Shown here piece by piece: positions 1 through 6,265 of a DNA stretch of 9,885 nt (position 1 is its first letter; every line of letters starts with the position of its first letter). The notes beneath the pieces were generated by a model, which was given only the letters and a program-made list of their open reading frames with translations, had not been told where the DNA came from and ran no database searches. A program made the position numbers and the translations under genes. This DNA comes from an uncultured Lachnospiraceae bacterium (GTDB taxonomy: Bacteria > Bacillota_A > Clostridia > Lachnospirales > Lachnospiraceae), in the NCBI GenBank assembly GCA_902766415.1, contig CACXDR010000145.1:1-9885 (forward strand), read 5' to 3'.

Positions 1-1
1 C

Positions 2-382
2 ATGGACGGCGCGAACCTGTTCCGTCCCGCGGAGATCCCGGAGATGGACAGGATCCTCAAAGAGGCGTTCGAGATCCTCGGGAAGGACATCATCCTGGCG
101 CACGCGAAGGATCTCGCGTACGCGCCGCCGGCAGGAGCAGGCAGCACGGCGGCTGGCAGCATGGCAGGAGCAGGCAGTGCGGGAGTTGGCGATAAGGCGG
201 GGAAGGATGCTTCTTCCGTGCCCGCGCAGCTTGATTTCGTGGCCGCGGGCCGGGGCGCGCTGGATTTCCCGCTCTACGTGCGGCTTTTAAAGGAAAGCGG
301 CTACAGGGGGGCGCTGATCATGCACGGCCTCTCGGAGACGCAGATCCCGGAGAGCCTCGCGTTCCTTAAAAACCTGGTCTGA
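2..382 (+). CDS. Sugar phosphate isomerase/epimerase-like TIM-barrel protein, C-terminal part (5' end outside window)
   Basis: This is the C-terminal 126 residues of a xylose-isomerase-like TIM-barrel protein (AP endonuclease 2 superfamily). Members isomerise or epimerise sugars or sugar phosphates in the cytosol using a divalent metal. Visible family marks are DGANLF at the left edge (equivalent to the usual D-P-V-N-L-F), HAKD at about residues 34-37, and a GRGALDF turn followed by a final strand and helix ending LIMHGLSETQIPESLAFLKNL. The reading frame is open to the window edge, so the internal ATG at base 2 is not the start. An Ala/Gly/Ser-rich stretch of about 30 residues (about 43-74), made of 11-residue repeats, sits in the loop between HAKD and GRGALDF. 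In ordinary relatives this loop is short. The exact substrate cannot be inferred. The fold assignment is fairly sure, the specific reaction is not. Confidence 0.75.
   Translation: MDGANLFRPAEIPEMDRILKEAFEILGKDIILAHAKDLAYAPPAGAGSTAAGSMAGAGSAGVGDKAGKDASSVPAQLDFVAAGRGALDFPLYVRLLKESGYRGALIMHGLSETQIPESLAFLKNLV
130..210 (+). repeat. 33-bp degenerate tandem repeat inside the first gene
   Basis: The 15-mer GGCAGGAGCAGGCAG occurs at 130-144 and again at 163-177, exactly 33 bp apart. A decayed third unit starts at 196 (GGCGGGGAAGGATGC). The period is a multiple of three, so the frame is kept. The encoded peptide units are AGAGSTAAGSM, AGAGSAGVGDK and AGKDASSVPAQ. This is an in-frame low-complexity insertion in a loop of an otherwise conserved enzyme. 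Confidence 0.75.
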
Positions 383-450
383 CCGGGAACGGGAGGGGGC
401 CTGCCGGGAAGCGGATAACTAACTCCGGAACCCGGAACCGGAAAAACAGT

Positions 451-474
451 CCGGGAACAGAGGAGCTGTCCCGG
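451..474 (+). repeat. Inverted repeat in the 383-548 intergenic gap
   Basis: The 166-base gap between the first two genes holds scattered CCGGGAA/CCGGAA words at about 385, 402, 424, 432, 437, 451 and 471. It also holds two small hairpins. One pairs CCGGGAACAG (451-460) with CTGTCCCGG (466-474), with one bulged A and loop AGGAG. The other pairs CCTGCC (485-490) with GGCAGG (497-502) around TGACAG. Neither is followed by a T run, so I do not call a terminator. No convincing promoter is visible. Confidence 0.4.
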
Positions 475-548
475 AAGCGCATGACCTGCCTGACAGGGCA
501 GGCGGAGAGCCTGTAAGCCGGAAGCAGTAAGGAAGGAGAACTTCGGAC

Positions 549-1331
549 ATGGAAACATTTACGACGGACAGGGGCATCGTCCTTGAATATGAGGTGAGCG
601 GGAGCGGAAAGCCCTTCCTTTTCCTGCACGGGCTCGGCGGGAGCATAAGCCAGATCCGCTCCACGTATGAGGCGCGGGACGGAGTCATGCTCATCGCCCT
701 GAACCAGCAGGGGCACGGGAACAGCGGCGCGGACTGGGAGACGCTCTCCTTTGAACGCCTCGCGGACGATGCCGTCTGCCTGCTGGACCATTTAGGCATT
801 GAGAAGGCGGTGTTCGGCGGGATCTCCATGGGCGCCGCAGTCAGTCTCGCCGCCGCGGTGCGGCATCCGGAGCGTGTTGAAGGGCTGCTGCTCATCAGGA
901 ACGCGTGGACGGACCGGCCGATGGACCATGACAGGATCCTGGCCTATGAGGACATGGGCCGGTGCCTGAAGGAGGGCGGGAAGGATGCCTTCATGAAGAC
1001 TGCCGGCTGGGAGATCGTGCGGGAGCCCTCCGCCTATACGCGGAACGCGTTCCTCCTGCCTTTTGACGAGGAGCCGAATATAAGGAACTGGAGAAAGTTC
1101 CTGATCCTTCCGAATAAGGCGCCGGTCCCGGACGAGGCGTGCCTTGGAAAGCTCCGTATGCCGGTGCGGATCGTCGCGTGCAGGAATGATTTCTGCCATC
1201 CCTTCGGGTACGGGGTCTGGCTCAGGGAACGGATCCCGGGCGCGCTCTTTACGGAGATCCCGGACAAGGACCGCGACGGAGCGGCGCATAAACGGATGAT
1301 CAACGAGGTGATCGGGGAAATGTTCGCGTAG
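549..1331 (+). CDS. Alpha/beta hydrolase
   Basis: This is a 260-residue single-domain alpha/beta-hydrolase-fold protein without signal peptide, so it is probably cytosolic. It carries the oxyanion-hole HGLGG (27-31), a nucleophile elbow G-I-S-M-G with Ser93, a likely acid at Asp214 (CRND), and a likely catalytic histidine at His247 (AAHKRM) near the C-terminus. The length is normal for esterases, lactonases and C-C hydrolases of this family. GGAAGGAGA at 531-539 lies about 10 bases before the ATG and supports this start. It sits between a sugar isomerase-like gene and a pectinesterase, so an ester or lactone of a sugar acid is a plausible substrate, but this rests on context only. Of the 260 residues, the lid region (about 120-200) shows no feature that would fix specificity. 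Confidence 0.85.
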   Translation: METFTTDRGIVLEYEVSGSGKPFLFLHGLGGSISQIRSTYEARDGVMLIALNQQGHGNSGADWETLSFERLADDAVCLLDHLGIEKAVFGGISMGAAVSLAAAVRHPERVEGLLLIRNAWTDRPMDHDRILAYEDMGRCLKEGGKDAFMKTAGWEIVREPSAYTRNAFLLPFDEEPNIRNWRKFLILPNKAPVPDEACLGKLRMPVRIVACRNDFCHPFGYGVWLRERIPGALFTEIPDKDRDGAAHKRMINEVIGEMFA

Positions 1332-1363
1332 GCGCATCCCCGGAAAGACTGGAGTGGGACAGT

Positions 1364-2290
1364 ATGGAACAGTATTACATTCATGAAAGCGGGATCACCA
1401 TCGAGGGAAAGACGTACTCTTCGGGATACTTTGCGAAGATGACGCACCCGGACGGGAGGCTGTACGGTACGTTCCGCACCTATACGCTCCTCGTCGACGG
1501 GGACCGGGTCACGTTCCGGAACTGTGTGTTCGAGAATACCTCGGGACCGCAGGCGGAGGCCGGGCAGGCCCTGGCGCTTTATCTTGACGGGGATGAGATC
1601 CGGCTTGAGGACTGCGTGCTTAAGGGACACCAGGACACCCTGTTCCTTGCGCCCCTGCCGGAGAAGGAGATCATACCGGGTGGTTTTCTCGGTCCGAAGG
1701 AGCACGCCCCGAGGAAGCATCACACGATGTATTTCAGGAACTGCCTGATCGAGGGCGGGATCGATTTTATTTTCGGCGGCGCGACCGCGTATTTCGATAA
1801 CTGCGAGTTCCGCAGCGTGGAGCCGGGCTACGTTTTCGCGCCTTCCACCCCGGAGGGGGTGAAGGAGGGCTTCGTCGTCCGGAACTCCAGGTTTACGCGG
1901 ACGGAGAACGTGCCGGACGGCAGCGTCTATATCGCGCGGCCCTGGCGGAACTTCGCGAAGGTGCGGCTTGAGGACTGCTGGCTCGGCGCCCATATCGCCC
2001 GCGGCGGCTTCCATGACTGGGACAAGACGGAGGCCCGCGCGACGGTGGAGTTTACGGAGCTCAGGTCCGTGGGGCCGGGCGCCTGCCCGGAAGGGCGACC
2101 GGAGTTTGTGAAGGTCGCTGCGGCAGATACCGCGGGGGCAGCGGCGGATACCCGGAAGGCTGCAGCATGGTCCGCAGGAATTGTGACAGAAAAAGCGGGC
2201 AGCGGTATGACAGAAGGCGCAGGCAGAGGAGTGACAGAAGGCGCGGCCAGCGTGGCAGAGGGCAGGGACGTCAGGGAGAGGATCATATGA
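1364..2290 (+). CDS. Pectinesterase (CE8 right-handed beta-helix), apparently N-terminally short, repeat-bearing C-terminus
   Basis: This enzyme removes methyl esters from polygalacturonate or its oligomers. All catalytic marks of carbohydrate esterase family 8 are present in order: Gln68 in GQALALY, Gln90-Asp91 in GHQDTLF (acid/base), Asp134 in IDFIFG (nucleophile), and Arg192 and Trp194 in ARPW. There is no signal peptide, so it probably acts inside the cell on imported oligomers. Two oddities stand out. The protein begins close to the YGTFRTYT segment and lacks the N-terminal strand set (about 40 residues, by recollection of the family) that normally precedes it, and the upstream in-frame codons back to a stop at 1289 do not resemble it. 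Residues 250-308 are an Ala/Gly/Thr-rich tail carrying an octapeptide repeat. The start has only a weak GGAG at 1351-1354. The stop overlaps the next ATG by four bases (ATGA), suggesting coupled translation. Confidence 0.85.
   Translation: MEQYYIHESGITIEGKTYSSGYFAKMTHPDGRLYGTFRTYTLLVDGDRVTFRNCVFENTSGPQAEAGQALALYLDGDEIRLEDCVLKGHQDTLFLAPLPEKEIIPGGFLGPKEHAPRKHHTMYFRNCLIEGGIDFIFGGATAYFDNCEFRSVEPGYVFAPSTPEGVKEGFVVRNSRFTRTENVPDGSVYIARPWRNFAKVRLEDCWLGAHIARGGFHDWDKTEARATVEFTELRSVGPGACPEGRPEFVKVAAADTAGAAADTRKAAAWSAGIVTEKAGSGMTEGAGRGVTEGAASVAEGRDVRERII
2183..2254 (+). repeat. 24-bp tandem repeat encoding an octapeptide repeat in the pectinesterase tail
   Basis: Three head-to-tail 24-bp units start at 2183, 2207 and 2231. 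Each begins with GTGACAGAA or ATGACAGAA and contains a GGC-rich second half. They translate to VTEKAGSG, MTEGAGRG and VTEGAASV. A decayed fourth unit (AEGRDVRE) runs into the ribosome site of the next gene. The tail lies outside the catalytic beta-helix. Confidence 0.8.
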
Positions 2291-2946
2291 GGAAGGAATA
2301 CAGGAACGATGCTGCCATGGACCCGTCGGGGTTCGTGCTTCTTGCGGATCACGTCCCGCATATCGTGCAGGAGATCCGGTATTATTCGACCTACAACTTT
2401 ATCGGCGAGCGGATCGACGGCTATGAGGAGCCCTGCGCGCTTCTCACGAAGGAAGCGGCCAGGGCGCTGAAGGCTGTCAGCAGCGAGCTGATCGTCCGGG
2501 GCTACCGTCTGAAGGTGTTCGATGCCTACCGGCCGGCGTGCGCGGTCAGGTCCTTTGTCCTCTGGGGGATCGAGGACCAGGACATCCGGATGAAGGAGTA
2601 TTTTTATCCGGAGCTCGAAAAGCAGGAGCTTTTCGCGAAGGGCTACATCGCCAGCCGGTCCAGCCACAGCCGGGGCAGTACGGTCGACCTCACGCTCCTT
2701 GATATGAAATCCGGGAAAGAGGTGGACATGGGAAGCCCCTTTGACCTCTTCAGCGAGATCTCCCACCCGGATAACAGGGAGGTCACGGAAGAGCAGTACG
2801 AGAACCGCATGATTCTGCAGAGGGCGATGGTACGGAACGGGTTTACGCCGCTCGACTGCGAGTGGTGGCATTTCACCCTTAAGGAGGAGCCGTATCCGGA
2901 TACCTATTTTGAGTTTCCGGTTTCTTCGGAGTATCTGAGACGGTAA
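2287..2946 (+). CDS. D-alanyl-D-alanine dipeptidase, VanX/DdpX family (M15D)
   Basis: This 219-residue zinc peptidase hydrolyses free D-Ala-D-Ala. The key residues are all visible: DAYRP with Arg82, S-x-H-S-x-G-S-T-V-D with zinc ligands His127 and Asp134, and E-W-W-H with catalytic Glu192 and zinc ligand His195. These line up with VanX Arg71, His116, Asp123, Glu181 and His184 (numbering from memory), each shifted by 11, so the core has no net insertion or deletion. There is no signal peptide, so the site of action is the cytosol. The ATG at 2287 overlaps the pectinesterase stop as ATGA, and GGGAGAGG at 2274-2281 serves as ribosome site. No vanH, vanA, vanR or vanS gene lies near it. I therefore infer a role in catabolism or turnover of peptidoglycan dipeptides rather than glycopeptide resistance. 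Confidence 0.92.
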   Translation: MRKEYRNDAAMDPSGFVLLADHVPHIVQEIRYYSTYNFIGERIDGYEEPCALLTKEAARALKAVSSELIVRGYRLKVFDAYRPACAVRSFVLWGIEDQDIRMKEYFYPELEKQELFAKGYIASRSSHSRGSTVDLTLLDMKSGKEVDMGSPFDLFSEISHPDNREVTEEQYENRMILQRAMVRNGFTPLDCEWWHFTLKEEPYPDTYFEFPVSSEYLRR

Positions 2947-2974
2947 AACAGCCATCCGGCAGCTTGAACGTCGG

Positions 2975-3038
2975 GGGCGGGAATACCGGCGCGGGCGGAA
3001 ATACCAGAGACGCGAAATGCCAGGGGCGCGGGCGGATG
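2975..3038 (+). repeat. About 18-bp degenerate tandem repeat between the dipeptidase and the secreted TPR-like gene
   Basis: The 133-base gap holds consecutive related units starting at about 2975 (GGGCGGGAATACCGGCGC), 2993 (GGGCGGAAATACCAGAGAC), 3012 (GCGAAATGCCAGGGGCGC) and 3030 (GGGCGGATGG, partial). Each has a GGGCGG-A-ATACC core or a decayed version. No promoter or terminator is obvious in the gap. Confidence 0.6.
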
Positions 3039-3079
3039 GAACAGAAGACAGACGGAGATTTCCGGCACAGGAGAAGACC

Positions 3080-4204
3080 ATGAGACGATTCAGGAGCTTT
3101 TTTACAACAGCTTTTTTCTGCATCTTCCTCTTTACGACGACTGCTTACGGCGGGGGGATCATCAGGTCCGTTGAGTCCCCGTTCAAAGGCGGGATCGAAA
3201 GCGCTCTGGAAGCGGCGGAGGAAAAAGGGAACGGCGCCGTGGAGGAGGCCCTGGAGAAGCTTCGCTCGCCCTTCGGATTCGTGGATGACCTGAAAGGCGG
3301 CGGGATCGGGAAGGCCGCCGGTTTTATCCGGGGGCTCGTCGACAAAAGATATAAGCAGTATACGGACGCCGTCCAGCTGATGGAGGACGGTAAGTATGAT
3401 GAGGCGGAGGAGATCTTCACGGAGCTTGACGGCTACGAGGACTCGGAAACGATGATCCTCGCGTGCGAGTACGGAAAGGGGAAGGAAGCCCTTGCCAGGG
3501 AACGGTTCAGCGAAGCCCTCAGGATCTTTGAGGAGCTCGGAGACTATTCCGACGCGAAGGATATGTGCCTGGAGGTGCAGTACCAGGAGGCGCTGTGGTA
3601 CAGCGGGAAGGGCGACTATCTTAAGGCAATGGAGTCCATGGAGAAGCTTACCGGCAGGGGTCTCGGAAAAGCCGCGGAGGGTATGAACGTTATTAAGGAG
3701 GATGCCTATAACGGGGCCGCGGAGCTCTACTCGCGCGGACAGACCGGCCGGGCCCGGACCATCTTCAATGCCCTGGGAGACTACAAACGGTCAGAAGCGT
3801 ACAGCACCCTCTGCACGGTCAGGGACAACATGGTCACCGGCTATACGGGGAACGCAGACGTGTTCAAAAAGGCGAAGGAAGACATGGAGCCGCTCCTCAA
3901 TGACCTGGACCTCGCGGACGCGGCTGACGTCGTCGTTGGGGATACGGTCAACGCCCTTGTTTTCCTGAACGGGATCTGGTGGGACAAAGACAAAAAGCAC
4001 TTTTTCAACTGCAACACAAGCGGCTGCATTTATAATCTGCCGTTTGTCGACGGCGTCGGGATCCTTTCCTTTGAGAACGGCAGCTATATGATCGAGAACG
4101 ACGGGAAAAAGCACGCCCTGTTCAGATTCAAGGTCCTTGACCGGAATACGGTGGAGGTCATGTGCTTCGCGAACGGGGAGACTTATACATTAAAGAGGGA
4201 TTAA
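3080..4204 (+). CDS. Secreted TPR-like repeat protein
   Basis: This is a 374-residue protein of unknown function. A Sec signal peptide is clear: a basic start (MRRFR), a hydrophobic stretch (about 7-20) and a probable cut after TAYG near residue 24. There is no lipobox cysteine, so release or wall retention is likelier than lipidation. Residues about 95-245 hold TPR-like units of the type 'A..ly..GkYdeA..iF..LgdYsDA....' (for example DGKYDEAEEIFTELDGYEDS, then ERFSEALRIFEELGDYSDAK, GDYLKAMESMEKL, and a last unit with ALGDYKRSEAY). The C-terminal part (about 295-374, starting FLNGIWWDKDKKHFF) looks like a small beta-rich domain. The ATG at 3080 is chosen over 3017 because it begins the signal peptide and has AGGAGA at 3069-3074. 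I infer a ligand- or partner-binding role, and the sequence gives no direct link to neighbouring enzymes. Confidence 0.75.
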   Translation: MRRFRSFFTTAFFCIFLFTTTAYGGGIIRSVESPFKGGIESALEAAEEKGNGAVEEALEKLRSPFGFVDDLKGGGIGKAAGFIRGLVDKRYKQYTDAVQLMEDGKYDEAEEIFTELDGYEDSETMILACEYGKGKEALARERFSEALRIFEELGDYSDAKDMCLEVQYQEALWYSGKGDYLKAMESMEKLTGRGLGKAAEGMNVIKEDAYNGAAELYSRGQTGRARTIFNALGDYKRSEAYSTLCTVRDNMVTGYTGNADVFKKAKEDMEPLLNDLDLADAADVVVGDTVNALVFLNGIWWDKDKKHFFNCNTSGCIYNLPFVDGVGILSFENGSYMIENDGKKHALFRFKVLDRNTVEVMCFANGETYTLKRD

Positions 4205-4225
4205 ACCGGAACGGAGGTACAGGGT

Positions 4226-5170
4226 ATGGAAACTCGGAAGGACGCCCCGCGCGTTTTATGCATCGGGGCGCTGGTGGCGGATATTTTTATCTCGGGCGTC
4301 CCGCATGAGGCAGACTGGCGGGAGAAGCAGGCGGTGCAGTCGATCGAGGTGCGCGCGGGCGGGGACGCGGTGAACCAGGCGATCCGTCTTTCGGATTTCG
4401 GCGTGAGGACCTGTCTCGCGGCGGCGCTCGGCGGCGACCAGACGGGGCTTATGCTTAAGTCGATGCTCACCTCGCGCGGCGTGGACATTTCCCTCGTCGC
4501 GGAGCGGAAGGACATGGCCTCGGGGACCGCGGCGGTGCTTGTGAGCCCGGAGGGAGAGCGCCACATCTTCGTCCTGAACGCGGCACAGGGGACGTACGCG
4601 AAGGCGGACCTTCCGCATCTCCCGGAGGGGATCGACGCGGTGACCATCGGAAGCCTGATGAACGTCCCGGAGTATGAGCGGGAGGGTCTTCTTGACCTTT
4701 TAAAGGAAGCGAAGGAGCGCGGCGTCCTGGTCTTCGCGGACATCGCGGCGGAGAAGGGCGGCATCCGGATCGGCGACATCAGCCGCTTCCTGCCGTACTT
4801 TGACTGGTTCCTCCCGAGCGAGGAGGACGCGCTGCAGCTGACGGGCACGGACACGCCGGAGGCAGCGGCGGAGGCGTTCCGCGCGGCGGGCGTGAAGAAT
4901 GTGATCGTGAAGTGCGGCGCGAAGGGGGCCATCGCCCTTACGGGCGGGGAGCTGATCCGCGTCCCGGCGTATCCGGTGCGCCCGGTCGACACGACCGGCG
5001 CCGGCGACACCATGGTCGCGCTGTTCATCTACAGGACCCTTGCGGGCGATGCTCCCGGGAACGCGCTGAGGTTCGCGTGCGCGGGGGCCAGCCTGAGCAC
5101 CCTGCATGTGGGAGCATCAGCCGTCCCGCTCTCCGAGGAGGAGATCCTTAAGATGATCTCCGGGAAATGA
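4226..5170 (+). CDS. PfkB/ribokinase-family carbohydrate kinase
   Basis: This 314-residue cytosolic kinase transfers the ATP gamma-phosphate to a sugar or nucleoside. It has the N-terminal substrate-site element A-G-G-D-A-V-N (44-50), in which Asp replaces the more common Asn after GG. The LPSEEDA segment (196-202) stands at the usual N-x-x-E position. The PfkB C-terminal signature DTTGAGDTMVALFI (255-268) includes catalytic Asp261 and the GAGD anion hole. Length is normal for the family. GGAGG at 4213-4217 lies 8 bases from the ATG. It starts 21 bases after the TPR-like gene. The substrate is not determinable, and ribose, fructose, 2-keto-3-deoxygluconate or other ketoses are all possible. 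Its position just upstream of an aldolase and a second sugar kinase fits a sugar-breakdown route. The stop codon lies inside the first unit of a 35-bp tandem repeat. Confidence 0.9.
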   Translation: METRKDAPRVLCIGALVADIFISGVPHEADWREKQAVQSIEVRAGGDAVNQAIRLSDFGVRTCLAAALGGDQTGLMLKSMLTSRGVDISLVAERKDMASGTAAVLVSPEGERHIFVLNAAQGTYAKADLPHLPEGIDAVTIGSLMNVPEYEREGLLDLLKEAKERGVLVFADIAAEKGGIRIGDISRFLPYFDWFLPSEEDALQLTGTDTPEAAAEAFRAAGVKNVIVKCGAKGAIALTGGELIRVPAYPVRPVDTTGAGDTMVALFIYRTLAGDAPGNALRFACAGASLSTLHVGASAVPLSEEEILKMISGK

Positions 5171-5272
5171 AAGACGGGATGCCCGGGCTGGTTTCCGGGA
5201 AATGAAAGAGGGGATCCCCGGGCTGATTCCGGGAAATGAAAAGCGGGATTTTCAGGCTGATTTTCGAGAAAT
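5160..5272 (+). repeat. About 35-bp tandem repeat spanning the PfkB stop codon
   Basis: The word CCGGGAAATGA starts at 5160, 5195 and 5229. A decayed TCGAGAAATA follows at 5264. Each full unit continues with AAAG-x-GGGAT, then CCCGGGCTG or CAGGCTG, then a T-rich end. The first unit encodes the last residues and stop of the kinase (S-G-K-stop), so the gene terminus itself is what has been multiplied. Units 1 and 2 can each form a CCCGG/CCGGG stem with the next unit. Unit 2 also contains the palindrome GGGGATCCCC (5210-5219). Confidence 0.8.
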
Positions 5273-5280
5273 AAAATTTC
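5268..5280. promoter_or_regulatory. Operator-like inverted repeat upstream of the aldolase promoter (site 1)
   Basis: GAAATAAAATTTC is a perfect inverted repeat (GAAAT, AAA, ATTTC). It lies 9 bases upstream of the -35 box. A near-identical copy lies downstream of the expected transcription start. I infer a repressor site, with the RpiR protein encoded at 7708 as the first candidate to bind it. Confidence 0.5.
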
Positions 5281-5289
5281 ATAAACACA

Positions 5290-5319
5290 TTGACATGCGT
5301 CTTATGAAGTGCATAATAT
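5290..5319 (+). promoter_or_regulatory. Sigma-A type promoter of the aldolase
   Basis: A perfect -35 TTGACA at 5290-5295 is followed by CATAAT at 5312-5317 (16-base spacer) or TAATAT at 5314-5319 (18-base spacer). The surrounding 5268-5345 is the most AT-rich stretch near any gene start in the window. Expected transcription start is near 5324, leaving a leader of about 43 bases with a GGAGG site at 5352-5356. Confidence 0.8.
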
Positions 5320-5329
5320 GATATCAGAA

Positions 5330-5342
5330 GATATAAAATTTC
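5330..5342. promoter_or_regulatory. Operator-like inverted repeat downstream of the aldolase promoter (site 2)
   Basis: GATATAAAATTTC differs from site 1 at one base of thirteen. Its centre is 62 bases from that of site 1, close to six helical turns, so the two sites face the same side of the DNA. It covers roughly +7 to +19 of the predicted transcript, a roadblock position. Binding is inferred only. Confidence 0.5.
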
Positions 5343-5366
5343 ACCATCAATGGAGGAAAAGATACC

Positions 5367-6242
5367 ATGTTAATGAACATGAAGGACCTTTTAAAGGTCG
5401 CGAACAAGCATAACTTCGCTGTCCCGGCATTCAATATCGGGACCGGCCAGATCCTGAACGGCGTCATGGATACCTGCGAGAAGCTGAAGGCGCCGGTCAT
5501 CCTCGCGATCCATCCGAAGGAGCTGCACTTCCAGGGCGCAAGCTTCATCAAGATGTGCATCGACCGCGCGAACAAGAGCCCGCTTCCGGTCGTCATCCAC
5601 CTTGACCACAGCGACTGGGGCCCCATCTGCGAGGCGATCCAGGCAGGCTTCACCTCCGTCATGATCGACGCTTCCGCGCTTCCGTTCGAGGAGAACATCG
5701 CGATCACGAAGAAGGTCTGCGAGCTGGCGCACCCGCTGGGCGTTTCCGTTGAGGGCGAGCTCGGCACCATCGGCACGGCGGACGGCTTCGAGGGCGGTAT
5801 GGATCATATCCTTTACACGAGGCCGGAGGACGCGGTCCGCTTTGTCGCGGAGACCGGCGTCGACTGCCTCGCGATCGCGATCGGCACCTCCCACGGCCTG
5901 TATCCGAAGGGCATGCAGCCGAAGCTGAAGCAGGACCTTCTTTCCGAGATCAAGTCCCAGCTTCCGGACACCCCGCTGGTCCTTCACGGCGGCTCCGGCA
6001 ACTCCGACGAGGAGATCGCCGAGGCTGTGAAGCGCGGTGTCAACAAGATCAACATTTCCTCCGATATCAAGGACGCGTTCTACAAGAAGCTGCGCGTCAT
6101 CCTTGAGGACCAGAAGCTTCGCGAGCCGTTCGAGCTCTATCCGGACGCGGTCGCTGCCATGAATGAGGTCGTCGAGCACAAGGTCAGACTGTTCAACGAC
6201 GATGACAAGGTCCGGTACTATCTGCCGGACGAGATGCTGTAA
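5367..6242 (+). CDS. Class II ketose-bisphosphate aldolase (fructose/tagatose-bisphosphate aldolase family)
   Basis: This 291-residue zinc enzyme should cleave a ketose 1,6-bisphosphate into dihydroxyacetone phosphate and glyceraldehyde 3-phosphate. It shows H-L-D-H (78-81) with catalytic Asp80 and zinc ligand His81, an E-G-E-L-G segment (129-133), G-T-S-H-G (173-177) with zinc ligand His176, and L-H-G-G-S-G (206-211) with zinc ligand His207. The phosphate-binding strand is K-I-N-I-S-S-D (227-233). Fructose- and tagatose-bisphosphate specificity cannot be separated from sequence, and the short length suits either the GatY/KbaY group or short Fba proteins. The first of three close ATGs is chosen because GGAGG at 5352-5356 suits it. 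It has its own strong promoter with twin operator-like sites and a terminator-like hairpin behind it. It should therefore be the most strongly transcribed gene here. Confidence 0.93.
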   Translation: MLMNMKDLLKVANKHNFAVPAFNIGTGQILNGVMDTCEKLKAPVILAIHPKELHFQGASFIKMCIDRANKSPLPVVIHLDHSDWGPICEAIQAGFTSVMIDASALPFEENIAITKKVCELAHPLGVSVEGELGTIGTADGFEGGMDHILYTRPEDAVRFVAETGVDCLAIAIGTSHGLYPKGMQPKLKQDLLSEIKSQLPDTPLVLHGGSGNSDEEIAEAVKRGVNKINISSDIKDAFYKKLRVILEDQKLREPFELYPDAVAAMNEVVEHKVRLFNDDDKVRYYLPDEML

Positions 6243-6265
6243 GCAGGAAACTGTAAACATCCCGT

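Noticed and set aside
1034..2014. Long open frame on the minus strand (326 codons) opposite the hydrolase and pectinesterase
   Set aside because: It lies wholly opposite genes with full catalytic motifs. Its Arg/Pro/Leu-rich translation shows no domain, as expected for an antisense shadow in GC-rich DNA.
2287..2946. Vancomycin resistance cluster
   Set aside because: Only a VanX-like dipeptidase is present. No ligase, dehydrogenase or two-component genes lie beside it in the window.
3017..3079. Upstream start for the secreted TPR-like protein
   Set aside because: It would bury the signal peptide behind 21 charged residues translated from repeat DNA. The ATG at 3080 has a good ribosome site.
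1927..3123. Long open frame on the minus strand (398 codons) opposite the pectinesterase tail and the dipeptidase
   Set aside because: It crosses two recognised + strand genes and a repeat spacer, and has no family-like motif.
5160..5272. Possible CRISPR-like array
   Set aside because: Units are contiguous with no unique spacers, only about three copies, and overlap a stop codon. It is a simple tandem repeat.
5320..5366. Riboswitch in the aldolase leader
   Set aside because: The leader is only about 43 bases, AT-rich, and shows no stable fold beyond the operator-like repeat.
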